Shown: one piece after another, positions 1-16,540 of the stretch
Position numbering within the stretch: position 1 is the first letter of the stretch
How the letters are laid out: each line of letters starts with the position of its first letter
Assembly (NCBI GenBank): GCA_032207245.1
Contig: CM063502.1
Location: 49,606,404-49,670,403, forward strand
Direction: 5' to 3'
Length of the DNA stretch: 64,000 bases
Origin: Pardosa pseudoannulata
Taxonomy: Eukaryota > Arthropoda > Arachnida > Araneae > Lycosidae
Made by a program: the position numbers and the translations under genes
The notes under the pieces: model-generated
The model's database searches: none
What the model was told of the DNA's origin: nothing
The model's input: the letters and a program-made list of their open reading frames with translations, nothing else

Positions 1-3000
1 TGTGAAAGACTCAAACCAAAAGTAATTCAATATTGTACAAGCATTTTCATTTATTGCATGTATGCCCTTTACATTCTCATTCTCATTTGTGAAGAATTGT
101 GGTATTAGAAAATATAACATGTTTCTGAATATTTTATCTTTACTTTTTGAAATTGTTAATAAAATATGCATGGATTATGTGCACGATTATCTATGAATTT
201 CCCTCTCCTATATAATTTAAAACCTGCTGGTAAGACCATTAGTTTATGTTTTCTATCTAGCTAATATTCTTATTTTTTATTTGCAACAAGTAAAGCAATT
301 CATATATAAGCATAAGTGAGAAAATAATATTTAGTCTTTTTCTTGATTTATGAATAACTGCAACAAACTTGGTTCTATTTAACAATGCTTTTTATATTTT
401 CACAATTTACTTGCTATTTTATCGTATAAAATGCTGACTTATTTATAATGTTTTAAGTGTCTTAAAAATGTTTTTACTTATCCTGGGTGCTTATCCAGCG
501 TTTTAATATTATTGATTATTACTGCGAAGAAATAGAGGTTCCTAGGTTTGTTCTTTATTTTTAAAGGAAAAATAATTTAATGTTGTATAAGAAGATAATT
601 ATATACTAGATTACTAATTGAAAATTTTATTAATGTACAAGAATAAAGGAGTTATTCAGTTATAGAGTACAGCTAATATGTTTGACATTCTGGCCGTAAA
701 GTATTCACTTAAAACAATATATATAGTATCTGTGAATTCACAGTCTGTTTTAAATCATACTAATGTGATTCAGGAAAAAAAAAGTTCCCTCAAAGTTTAT
801 AACATAACATTTTTAAAATTAATTGAAGTATTCGTTTGTTTTAATTTTTGAAGAGGAAAAAACTAAAGTCAATAACTAAGCGTAAAGAATAAAGAATGCT
901 GTTTAGGTACTTTGTGATTGCGTGCCAGTTAGCGCTTTTTACTTTATTGCAAATCTACATTTCCTGTTAAAGATCTTACTCATAATTCAGTGAGGTAGCT
1001 TTGTACTCATACTATTACAAAAGTATTTGTAATTTTCTGAGAACATAGATTTTAAACATTTATCATGGTACTTTCCTTATGAGTTCCAAAATATTTTTTC
1101 TATAGTACTTCGCAAACAAATTTTGAAATTAAACAAATTTATTTCCACTTCTTGATAAAAACCTAAACAAAGCAGAATGAATACTGAATGCATATAGATA
1201 CCACTTTTCAACAAATGAATGAAACAAGTTTTTGAAGTAGTTACATAATTACGTGTTTTGTGGATATAACTGAATATATTAAGATGAAATTTGTATGTCT
1301 TTAAGAATAATTTACACTAAACATTTTTGTTAGAATTTCCCTTTTTCACAGATTTAAATAAAGAAAAATGACTGTTTAACCTAGTTCGCATACATTTTAT
1401 AAAGCAAAATATATTTTATGGGAGGCAGTGGGAAAACAATCTTCAAATTTATGGTACAAAGATAATGAAAATACACACAGCTATCTTAACATCTACATAT
1501 TTGACTGTCAATGCTCAACATTGATTCTTCATTTCCTTATTGAGATAGATACCTGTATATGTCATGTAGGGAAACAACTCCTGTTTCATCACAGCTGTAT
1601 TCCGCTCCATAGTGAAACTTAGTTGAGACTATTGGGATCATATTTATTACAGGAAGACATTTTTTGTAAAATTAAGTGATGAGTTATAAGATTATTTAAG
1701 AATTTGTCTAAAGTACAAAAAAATATTCTTATAAATGGACTTAACCGCATTTGTTTTTGAGCGGTTCAATTAATGGCAAATCTTTTTTTTGTTGTTTTTA
1801 AAGCTGTACTTTATGTCTGTATTAACCTCTTAAACGATATTTTATACTAAATGGACTTTAATTTAGGATAGCTACATTCATAGAGATAACACTATGTATT
1901 TTATTCAAATATACTGAAAATTTTACCTACTGAAAGTTGAAAATATAAAAAATTTAATGCATTCCTTACAAATAATTTTATTTTTCATCATTTAATTGCA
2001 TTTTGGTGTACTCAACCCCTCTCAAAATCAAGGTGTATAAATTGTTTTTCACTTTCCATCCGTCAAATTCCAGTGTAAAATAGTTTTAAGTATTTCATAT
2101 TTCGTATTGATTTAGATTAAAAACCATTTATGAATAAAAGAGGTAAATTAGGAGCCATAATTGAAAGAATTATTGTATGGGATAGACATTTGCAAATTTG
2201 TAGGAATAAAATTGGTAACGGAATTCTAATTTAGCCATACTTTTTTCTTTCAGTGTACTATTGTTTAGTAGATAAATATATATCATCTATTGTATTTTTT
2301 ATTTAAAAAATTGCTGTCTCAGCGTTTGAATTCAACAGATTAATTCATCTGTAAATTCTTAATGGTTAATCCTTTTTTTGGGAAATATAAATCTCATAAG
2401 AAGATTAATTTGTATTTATGGATTTATTCGTAAGCAGAGTCATAGAATTAAACCCTGTTTAAGAATATGTATTATTTGCGTTACTGCTTAGCATTAGAAT
2501 TGCACTTGAAACATGAAAAATTAGCTGATTTTTCGTATCTAGTAAAACACTTCTAGACCTGATAAGACCTGATTAATTTTGAGTCATTTCTCAATAACAG
2601 AATAGCAGAAATAGTAGATAGCAAAAGATAAAAAATTGTATTGTATTTGTCGAAGAAAGGAATAAGAAATCAAAAACTTTGTTTATACTTGATTTTTATC
2701 AAGTTACTATTAATAATTTTTTAAATATCATTTGCCAGAATGTAAAATTCTATTATATTTATAATTGATCTAAAGACACTGTTTTGTTTAATTTTTTAAC
2801 TATACCGGTTGATTCATAAGTTTACAAAAACTTTAAAATTACTTTAATTTGAACTTTAACTTGAAAACAAGCAAAGAAAAAAAAAATTCTTTGTATCTCG
2901 AATAATTTTTTGCTATCAAACTATACAAAGCTGTATATTATTTGAAAGATGATCTGCGTGAGATAATGGTGGTCAAAGATTTAACTGACGACTAGAAAAA

Positions 3001-4185
3001 CTATCTTTAGTAAAGAAAACCCACTATTCTATATATTGTATTCTATTATATGCTAATAACAATTAATTTGAGTTAGCCGTGTTATCTCATAACTGGAGTG
3101 TGGAATTTTCTGCCGGTGAAATATAATTGATAATTTTTTTTAAATAAGGAAAAATGTTTTAGGGATAAATTGTTATATATATAAATATGGTTACAATTTC
3201 GAATACAATTGTAATAAAAAAGACAAAGGTATTTAAAACATTAAAAAGCAAGAGATAATAGGAGCGAAAACATCTTATAAAATACGGAATAAAGCAGGGA
3301 GCTATCAAACCAGACATAAGTAAATTATAAATATTTTATAGAATAAGAATGGATATAATATATATTTCAAAGTTTAGTTTACAAAATTGTTTTGTGTGAA
3401 TCATGCTAAATCGACTGTATTTGAATGGACTATAACGTTTATTTACACTTCACTAGTAAGAAAATTTTACTATGTAGAAATAAAGATATATCAGTATAGA
3501 AATAAATATATTTATTTCCTGATTTCTTTTCTACTGTGTTCATTTTTAAATCAGAATAACTTTGTTTCCATGTGCAAATTTTAATACAAATGAAAAATAC
3601 ATATTTAAAAATTGCATAAATACGTGTGGAGTTGTATTAGAAATTGCAACTCAACACGTGAATAGCATAATAACGTAGGAGTAAAACTAGATCATTAATA
3701 TTAAAAATAATTATACATTTGTCCAGTTTAAGGAAGAATAGAATGACATCGTGATTTTACTAGCAGTTACTATTTAGTCTAAAGATAATATTTAAAACTC
3801 TCTTATACTAACCCTTGCATAAATATATTGATTATATATCTTAACTATTTTTATACCAAAATGATTTTTTTAATAACAAAAAGCTTATCTTCTAAGTATA
3901 AGCATTATAAAATATTTTAAATAAAGTTTTCCAGCACTCTATTAACCTATTTTATTTATTAAATTTTTTGCCTCCATCTCAAAAACCTTCACCATGATTA
4001 AAGAAAAATAAGCTTTTCAGAATTAATTGAGCTCACTTGGATACTTTGCTCATCTCCACTTTTATATAATCCATCTATCTGCATGTACTTTGTGCAAGTG
4101 ATTCTAATAGCGCTCCAAGAGCATTTCCGAATACAATTGCTATCATATTTTCTTTAGAGGTTTTGGCCATGTATGGTTGGCGTTA
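1..4185. other. AT-rich non-coding DNA, no gene seen
   Basis: No open frame here has coding-like composition, and the short frames present are interrupted and AT-driven. I see no transposon termini, SINE fragments, long tandem repeats or RNA genes. It is best read as intergenic or intronic sequence. Confidence 0.6.
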
Positions 4186-4234
4186 TGTCTGGTAATCAGT
4201 GCTCCCTTGGGCACTGACCTAGAATGCCCAGACA
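4186..4234. repeat. nested stem-loop in a GC-enriched island
   Basis: An outer 7-bp inverted repeat (TGTCTGG at 4186-4192, CCAGACA at 4228-4234) encloses an inner one (CAGTGC at 4197-4202, GCACTG at 4211-4216). It sits in a patch from about 4140 to 4290 that is clearly more GC-rich than its surroundings. The minus strand of the patch has a 47-codon open frame starting with ATG near 4285. I do not recognise the product. It may be a fragment of an old repeat or an exon; function unknown. Confidence 0.5.
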
Positions 4235-4290
4235 CCATTTGATTCCCCCTACATCCATTTATCAACTTGGCGTAGACCCACATACTGTAC

Positions 4291-7200
4291 TATATATTTT
4301 TCAAGCTGCTACGAAGTTTGAAAAGCTACCTAGTTTTTTTATGCTCGTACAATAAGTGCTTCTTTCATTCATGGGATTTTGAAACAATACAGGGATGTAT
4401 AAACTATTAACATATTAATTCTTTCTCTTACTTGTTATTCTTAAAAATGTTTTTCTATTTTCTGCAGGAAAAACAGCATAATCCTTATGATTAAAATCCA
4501 AGGAATCGCATATAAGTATTTAATGGCTTTTGGGGGACGGGCTGCATGTATCTGGTAACCCAAAAGTCAGAAAAAATATTCAAATTTAATAATTTAACAA
4601 GAAGCGATTGGCATCATTTCGATTAAAATGAGGATTTTTGATAGGAAAAGAAAAAGATTTTAGTGGTAGATTAGTTTCTTTAGCAACTGAATGGTGGCTC
4701 TAAAATTATTTTTTTATATCAGATGACCTACAAGTTGAATATTACTTTCCAATTACATTACAAATGTTTTATATACTTTTTGTCAACCGGCAGCACTACT
4801 GTAGGACGAGGCATCACACCATTCAAAGCAGTAAGCAACATTGTCTTTTGGTATAGCAAAAGTAAGTTGCTGAATTATGTCTACTTCTTGTATGTCACAC
4901 CAAAGAACCTGTTAAGTTAAAATTTCTCAATCATTTCCTTCTATGTAGAAAATACCAATAGCTCTTTAACACCGCATTTGGCGATATGTTCTCAATGCCA
5001 CTTTCACATTCTTCATCTTGAAGTATAGTTAAACTGCTATATATATATACATTTTTATATATGGGCAATAACACACGTTATTGCTGCTAATCTAATAATA
5101 AGAAAGACATAATAGCTATTAAGGGCTAAACCTAAATATGTTGATATTTATGTAGAGTTGTGTTATACTAAGATATATATTTTAAAAACTATAATGAAAA
5201 CTATGGGAATTCGAATCAATAGATAAAAATTTTTTTTGAATGTCAGAAAGACACAAAAATCTTTTTACCTTCTCTTATTTACCCGGAATACTCTACTGTA
5301 TTACGGGTATCTTTATGAACGTGCTTTACGAATATTTTCCATTGACATTTATAGATTAAATTTCCTGCTAGCTCTTTTTCAAAAGAAAATGAAAAAAGTC
5401 TTTCAGTATCAACTTCTTATTTTCTATCTGACGTACTTAACATTTGTTATGTTTCAACAGAAATTCAAAATAAAGATCTTTTTAAACATTGTGCGTTGCA
5501 TAGAACTTGTTTGCCCTTCATAGTGCTTTTTAAAATTGAATGAAAAATATTTTTCTATGGGATTATTAAAGAAGTAATGAAACAGACTTATATAATTTTA
5601 AAAATATAGTTTACCTTATTATTATAAACAAGCGAAAGACATAAGTTCCTGAAACAGTTTGGACTTTTTATTTAAATAAATTTGGAGTTTGCGTTGCCAG
5701 TGATAGAAAAGCGGAATTGCTTAATAAAGTGGTAAATTATCAATGCATTTTAAGTTTGAGCATTGCCTTAGTCAAAGACTTCAAATTTGATCTCATATTA
5801 TTTGAACATTGAGTCTTAATGGTAAATGATGTAACTTTTCAAATAATTAAATGGGAAACTGAATTTGATAAAAGCAAAATTTATTTACTAAACGGTTACT
5901 AACAAAGATTATTTCTATTTTTGTTTATTTTTCTATCTTAATTATGAAATATATTTCAGTGACCATTAATAATAAGATGTATAATCATTAATGTAGGTAT
6001 TAAATGGGACTAGAATTATCTCTGAAATAAAAAATGCCCATAATTCAAATCCCTTAAAAGGGTCAAGTAAAATCAAGTTGTGGTATAATGATATTACTTA
6101 TTAAATTGGTGTACAAAGTTCTGAAAAATAACTTCCCACGTCGTGGGATGTTTAAAATTACAAGTATTATACTATTGGGTTTTAGAGAAACTTACAAAAC
6201 TAAATGCTGGTTTTAAATATATCTGAAGAAATTAGAGAGTTTTGAAATTTATATCATGGTATTTACTACGGTGGTTAGTCTTACGATAAATTTAGTGTAT
6301 TATTTTATAGGTAACAGGTCTAATTTAAAGTTCATAGGTCCTTAAGTATACTCTTTAAGCCTTTAAGTCGAAGCATGTATTCTTAGTTGCGGCTAACAAC
6401 GTAACTTATTACTCATTTGTAAAAAATACTGTGAAAAATCTTTACATAGCTGATTTTATCTTGCTTTATCTTTCCAAATTATTAATATTATTTTTATCAA
6501 AACATTAAATGTACCTTAATTTCTGCAAATTTAGAAATTCAGTTTTATTTAAATATTGACAAACTATTCTGTATAACGGATTTCAATAACTGTAAACAAA
6601 AAAATTGCATTTTTAAAATCTTCTATAATTCAAATAGTGTATTTCTAAAATTTTCTATAATGTAAAAAAATTTCTTTGAAGTTATTCCTTTCATAGAGAT
6701 AAGTTATTCAATAGTATAATTTAAATTAAAAAATAAGTAGAAATCTGAAATTAACTCTAAATGTAACATCTTTTGGTAAAGTCACGTTTTAATTCAGACT
6801 ATTTTAACATGCTTCAATTTATTTTTTTATGAAAACTTATTTTTTGCATGGTACTTTTTTTATTCCATATCTCAGTTTATCACTTTAATTAGGGAAAATA
6901 TAACGAAATGTACATAATTTGTTGATATTTGATTAAAAATACAAACTCAACTTAACATCTATATTTTAAAATTTAATAGGCAAACATCTTTTGGGTAAAT
7001 GCAGGTCTTATTTTCAAAGAAGTTTTTAAAGATATCATGCAAGTACTTTATACTCTTTTATATAATTTCTATTTAGATATTTGAGTCAATTTATTTAAAT
7101 ATAATTCGTTGTCCAATTACTTTATGGTGTAAATATCATTAAAATATTTTATTTTAAATGTTTATGTATAACAGAAATTATATAAACAGAGCACAGAATA

Positions 7201-7400
7201 TAAAAATAACCAATGGTAATTATATATTAATGGATGTTATGAAAATGCTTCGTAACTTTTATGCCACGTTTGCCTTTTTATAGTGAATGATTATTCCTTA
7301 ATTTGGCTAAGTCCACTAAAACGAACAATCAAATAAATAAAATCTTTATAATAAATATATATTTTTATCGATATGTAATATATTAAATATATTATATACT
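4291..7400. other. AT-rich non-coding DNA, no gene seen
   Basis: I found no recognisable gene, RNA or mobile element. A 95-codon frame at 5236-5523 has hydrophobic, AT-driven composition and no flanking splice or start context, so I treat it as chance. Confidence 0.55.
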
Positions 7401-7450
7401 ATTATTATTGATTATTATTAAAATTATTATTATTGTTGTTATTATTTATT
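7401..7450. repeat. imperfect ATT trinucleotide microsatellite
   Basis: An interrupted run of ATT/TTA triplets with GTT variants spans about 50 bp. It is a low-complexity tract within AT-rich DNA. Confidence 0.7.
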
Positions 7451-13237
<5,787 letters not shown>

Positions 13238-13663
13238 CAGGGTCTTTTTTTCAACATCTTTTGGACGATAAAAACGATAGTTTTTATTACGGAAAGGTAT
13301 CTAGAAAAAGAATTACATTGTGACATATACTACATGAACATTTTGATATTCGTGGTATCAATGCACTAGGTTTCCAATACACTTTCCAATGACTATTGCC
13401 GCCAGTGATGTGAGTTGTACTTTAATGTTGTTTTGGTCTCGTAGCTAGTTCTTAAATTCAGAAAAGACATTAAAATCACGCAATGCTGAATAAGGGTTAT
13501 CATTTATATCCCATTTATACTGCTCAAGCTATGGTATTCAATGTGCTTGATTACAACACTGTGAAGGTGAGAGTTATCATGAACGAAAACCTATCAAGGA
13601 GTTTGGTTTAACCTTATCTTAGCATCAAGTGAATTTAATTTCTTCCCTGAATTAAAAACCTGG

Positions 13664-14094
13664 CTATGAAGAGAAAACAGCATTAAGGTCCATATCTAGC
13701 GTCATATCTAGTCCTCTGCCATAAGAAATGCCTAAAAAATTATAATTGTGCATAATTTTTAGTAATAAAAACATTTTGGTCTTCTCTATTATCTTGTTTT
13801 TAGGATGCAACCACCGGAAAAAATAGTGAGACCCTTGTGTTTGATGCCTGCTGAAAAGAGACTTTATATTAGGCAGAAAGTTAGCACATTTAGTTAGGTT
13901 CCCACTCGTTTGGTGATATATAGTGAATTTCATTTTTTCAGCATCAAATCATTTACAGTTCTAAATTCACATTCCACTAAATAGGAATAGGGAAACGGTA
14001 ACCTAGCTTGAAGGGGTTGCTCTTTGTAAAACCACCCAAATAAGAACCCATATGCCCCGACGGTGGGTCGTACGCCCCACGTTGAAAGGCACTG
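13664..14094 (-). pseudogene. possible hAT-family transposon remnant
   Basis: The right edge reads, on the minus strand, CAGTGCCTTTCAACGTGGGG (from 14094 downwards). This resembles hAT terminal inverted repeats, which typically begin CAGTGG with TTTCAACC soon after. Further inside on the same strand, an 89-codon frame (13664-13933) ends with residues like RGLDMTLDMDLNAVFSS. These loosely fit the R-LD---DLR-ALS pattern at the C-terminal dimerisation end of hAT transposases. No matching 8-bp target duplication or second terminus was found. A CAGGG plus TTTCAAC motif at 13238 could be an opposite end but has a different flank. The assignment is tentative; the element is certainly inactive. Confidence 0.38.
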
Positions 14095-14411
14095 ATCAAG
14101 AGCTTATAGTTTGTTTATAAAAAATTTAAAAAATTTACTCTTATTCTGAACGGTTTCGAGTCAATATCAGGATTAAAATTAGTTGACTCTGGAATCAAAA
14201 TACAGTCCCATACTATTTTGACCATCTTAAAGTAGCTTAAATGAATATAATTATGCAAACTACACCATTAACGTCTGAATTTGAGTTCTCCAGATCAACT
14301 ATAATCTCTGGTATAGAATTCTCCTATATCATTCTACTATAACACCCTTTTAATATCTCCTTGGTTCCGATTCCACTAGTAAATGATTACTAAGTTCATC
14401 CATTAAATATC

Positions 14412-14430
14412 CCGCTGTAGGGCTCCAAAC
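14412..14430 (+). mobile_element. SINE 3'-tail fragment
   Basis: The 3'-terminal block of the SINE family (…GTAG-GCTCCAAAC) lies immediately before the head of the next copy. It looks like the end of an otherwise unrecognisable earlier copy, making this locus a head-to-tail SINE cluster. Confidence 0.5.
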
Positions 14431-14558
14431 GATGGTCGAATGGGTAGAACGCTGATTTTTGGTACCGTTTTTGGTGCTTTTTGAATACTATTGCTGGCAT
14501 GGTTATTAGTAAATCTCATTAACTCTTTATCATAATGTAGACCGTAGTGCTCCAAACT
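14431..14558 (+). mobile_element. tRNA-derived SINE, diverged copy
   Basis: The head GGTCGAATGGGTAGAACGCTG resembles a tRNA A-box region. It is followed by a degraded B-box region, the body block GCTGGCATGG, and the 3' block GTAGACCGTAGTGCTCCAAAC at 14538-14558. The central body is partly deleted compared with the copies at 39.5 and 59.5 kb. The next copy abuts it directly. Such elements are non-coding, transcribed by RNA polymerase III and mobilised by a partner LINE (family knowledge). Confidence 0.75.
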
Positions 14559-14731
14559 AGAGGCAGAATATAATTGAATGAAAGAGCTATTCCTCAGAGA
14601 TTGTAGATTTGAATTCCCCCCCCCCTCTGGCATGAATGTTCATAATCGTCAGAATCGGCTTTAAGTAGTAGGTTGCGGTTTCACTAGCCCTCATATATTA
14701 AAGAGTGGATTATTGACCTTGAAACCAAACT
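14559..14731 (+). mobile_element. tRNA-derived SINE, diverged copy with poly-C
   Basis: A B-box-like GATTTGAATTCC runs into a 10-C tract (14616-14625). Then come the family body blocks: CTGGCATGAATGTTCATA, CAGAATCGGCTTTAAG, AGTAGGT and TAGCCCTC. The tail is degraded but still carries AAACCAAAC near 14725. The minus-strand open frame across this and the preceding copy is a shadow of the SINEs, not a gene. Confidence 0.8.
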
Positions 14732-15655
14732 CGAATATGAGAAGAAGGTGATGCCTAAGTTAGAATATAATTAATTGTAGTTAGCGTAATACAAGATAAC
14801 AACATGGAAACCCACATACAGCTCTAAAGTGTTCAAATTGATATGCATATACTTTAGCGTACCCAGCACAAAAGGCCAGATAATATGGTAGCATAAGTAA
14901 AATAACACTAATATAAATAACTAAAAATAACACTAATATAATAACTAAAATAACACTTGACAAATATCCAAATTACTATTTTCTGAAATACTATAAGCTA
15001 GTTAAAATATGTTAATTTATATCCAAAAATGAATTACATGGAAATTTGCTAGTTAATTTAAGCCTTTTAGGAATACATGTTAACATTTATGTACTCAACT
15101 ATTGGTTCTTAGTATTGAATAGTTCAAATCATAGAAACTTTAAATTTTGTTAATTTACAATAAAATAGCTCTTTGAAATCCATTCTCCTATTTTCGAGTT
15201 TCCTCTCTTATAATTACTAAAGATAACATATAAATATTTTGAAGTAATTAAGATAAACATAGTGTGCTCAAATGTTTAGCCGGAGATATTCCAAATAGCT
15301 ATTAAAAAGATTTATAATTCAATGTATGCTAAATCTATTTAAATTTAAGTGTATATTTGATGCTAGTTGAGCCTTAAAATCTACTTTATGTTCTTTTAAA
15401 AGCTCCGAAAATAATAAAATGCTTTCATGTTTAAAAGCTAAGCGGCATCGAACTGTAATTAAGTCGCATTTTATGCTTTCTAAAGTTTATTTTAATTGAA
15501 TGAGGAAATAACATCCTGTTTTTATTATTTTTCCATAAAGTAGCAGTTTTTGTGTTCAAGTTCCTATATAAACGATTCCTATTAATTAATTTGTGAATTA
15601 ATTTAACCTTTTGACTAAATAAACAATGCAGTTCTATCAATGCTGATACAGTTCT
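14732..15655. other. AT-rich spacer with a short tandem repeat
   Basis: Between the SINE cluster and the piggyBac remnant there is no gene. About two copies of a ~28-bp unit (AAATAACACTAATATAA…) lie at 14894-14957. The rest is featureless AT-rich DNA. Confidence 0.55.
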
Positions 15656-16210
15656 TTAACCCCTTCCGGTATGATTTAATAATGAAAAACTGTGCATGAA
15701 ATACCATTTAATTTTTATTTAAAAAACTTGTTTCATTTTACAATTCTTACATATTCTTAATTAAAATCCACTTTTTACATAGTGTTAAATAATATCAGAA
15801 ACAGTAAAATTAAGAAAATATCAAAGCAAAACATTAATAAGGTATACAGATAATAGTCTTCAAGCTAGTGGTACTTTTCAAAACAAAGTGCAAAGGAATT
15901 CTTAATTGTTTACACTGCCAAGTAGTCTCACTTTTTATTTGATTCTTGTAACACACACGGCATTTCTTAGTAGGTTTTCTTTTATTCTGACTCATTAATT
16001 TGGCAATGACTTGTAAAAAATATGCAATAGTGACTTGGGATTTTCACAAGTGATAAAAGTGTTGCCAAATTCAGTACACTAGAAATTTTAAACTAAATTA
16101 TCATATTTAACAGTAACTTTAATTGCATTACGAGTGTAGGTCGTCACTGTGCGGTATGGAATGAAAAACGAATGACGAGCTAGACTCGTCATTTTACCGG
16201 AAGGGGTTAA
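15656..16210 (-). mobile_element. piggyBac-family deletion derivative
   Basis: A 547-bp element (15660-16206) is bounded by perfect 12-bp terminal inverted repeats, CCCCTTCCGGTA and its complement. It is flanked on both sides by TTAA (15656-15659 and 16207-16210), the target duplication specific to piggyBac transposons. A subterminal palindrome with 9-bp arms (AATGACGAG … CTCGTCATT) lies at 16171-16193, near the right end. The interior keeps only the C-terminal end of a transposase on the minus strand. The element has therefore lost most of its gene by internal deletion and could move only if a transposase were supplied in trans. The intact ends and identical TTAA flanks suggest insertion and deletion are not extremely ancient. 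Confidence 0.9.
15834..16043 (-). pseudogene. piggyBac transposase C-terminal cysteine-rich domain, broken
   Basis: One minus-strand frame is open for about 69 codons and includes KRKPTKKCRVCYKNQ, then ETTWQCKQ, then RIPLHF. This fits the C-x2-C … T-x-W-x-C … PLH layout of the zinc-binding domain that ends piggyBac transposases and helps bind the transposon ends. After PLHF the family's usual CF-x-x-YH segment continues only in another frame (CFEKYH, then a stop). A frameshift of one base near 15885 has therefore broken the tail. The catalytic DDD core is absent, so no activity is possible. The domain lies inside the TTAA-flanked element at 15660-16206, which confirms the assignment. Confidence 0.85.
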
Positions 16211-16399
16211 AATACATACATGTATTAAAAACAACTGAAAGTTAATTCCTCCTGCTAAACGTCTTACTATAACATTAATATTTTGTTATTGAACGAGTTT
16301 GCTGCAGTATATTTTTGTTTAACAATAGTAGATATAGACTAAACATGTGGTAGTTGATGGTTGGTTAGTTAAATTAAAGCAGTACAATCTACAGTTTTT

Positions 16400-16540
16400 T
16401 CTACACAATGGCTATCGGGACCGGGACCTACTGCTTTAAACCGATTCCGAGGGGTTATTAACATCCGTGTCAGTAGTGGGTTTTGAATCTACGTACTCTG
16501 GTTCCAAAGAGCAGTGACTTCCTCATCCGGCTATCAATAG
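16400..16540 (-). mobile_element. tRNA-derived SINE, minus orientation
   Basis: Reading the minus strand from 16540, the blocks AGCCGGATGAGGAAGTCACT, CTGCTCTTTGG, GATTCAAAAC (B-box-like), CTGACACGGATGTTAATA, CGGAATCGGTTTAAAGCAG, TAGGTCCCGG and GATAGCC appear in family order. The 3'-terminal GTAGACCGTAG block is degraded. It is one of the better-preserved heads in the window. Confidence 0.85.

Noticed and set aside
14403..14633. Minus-strand 76-codon frame
   Set aside because: It is the complement of two SINE copies. The residues KISVLPIRPS are the tRNA-like head read backwards.
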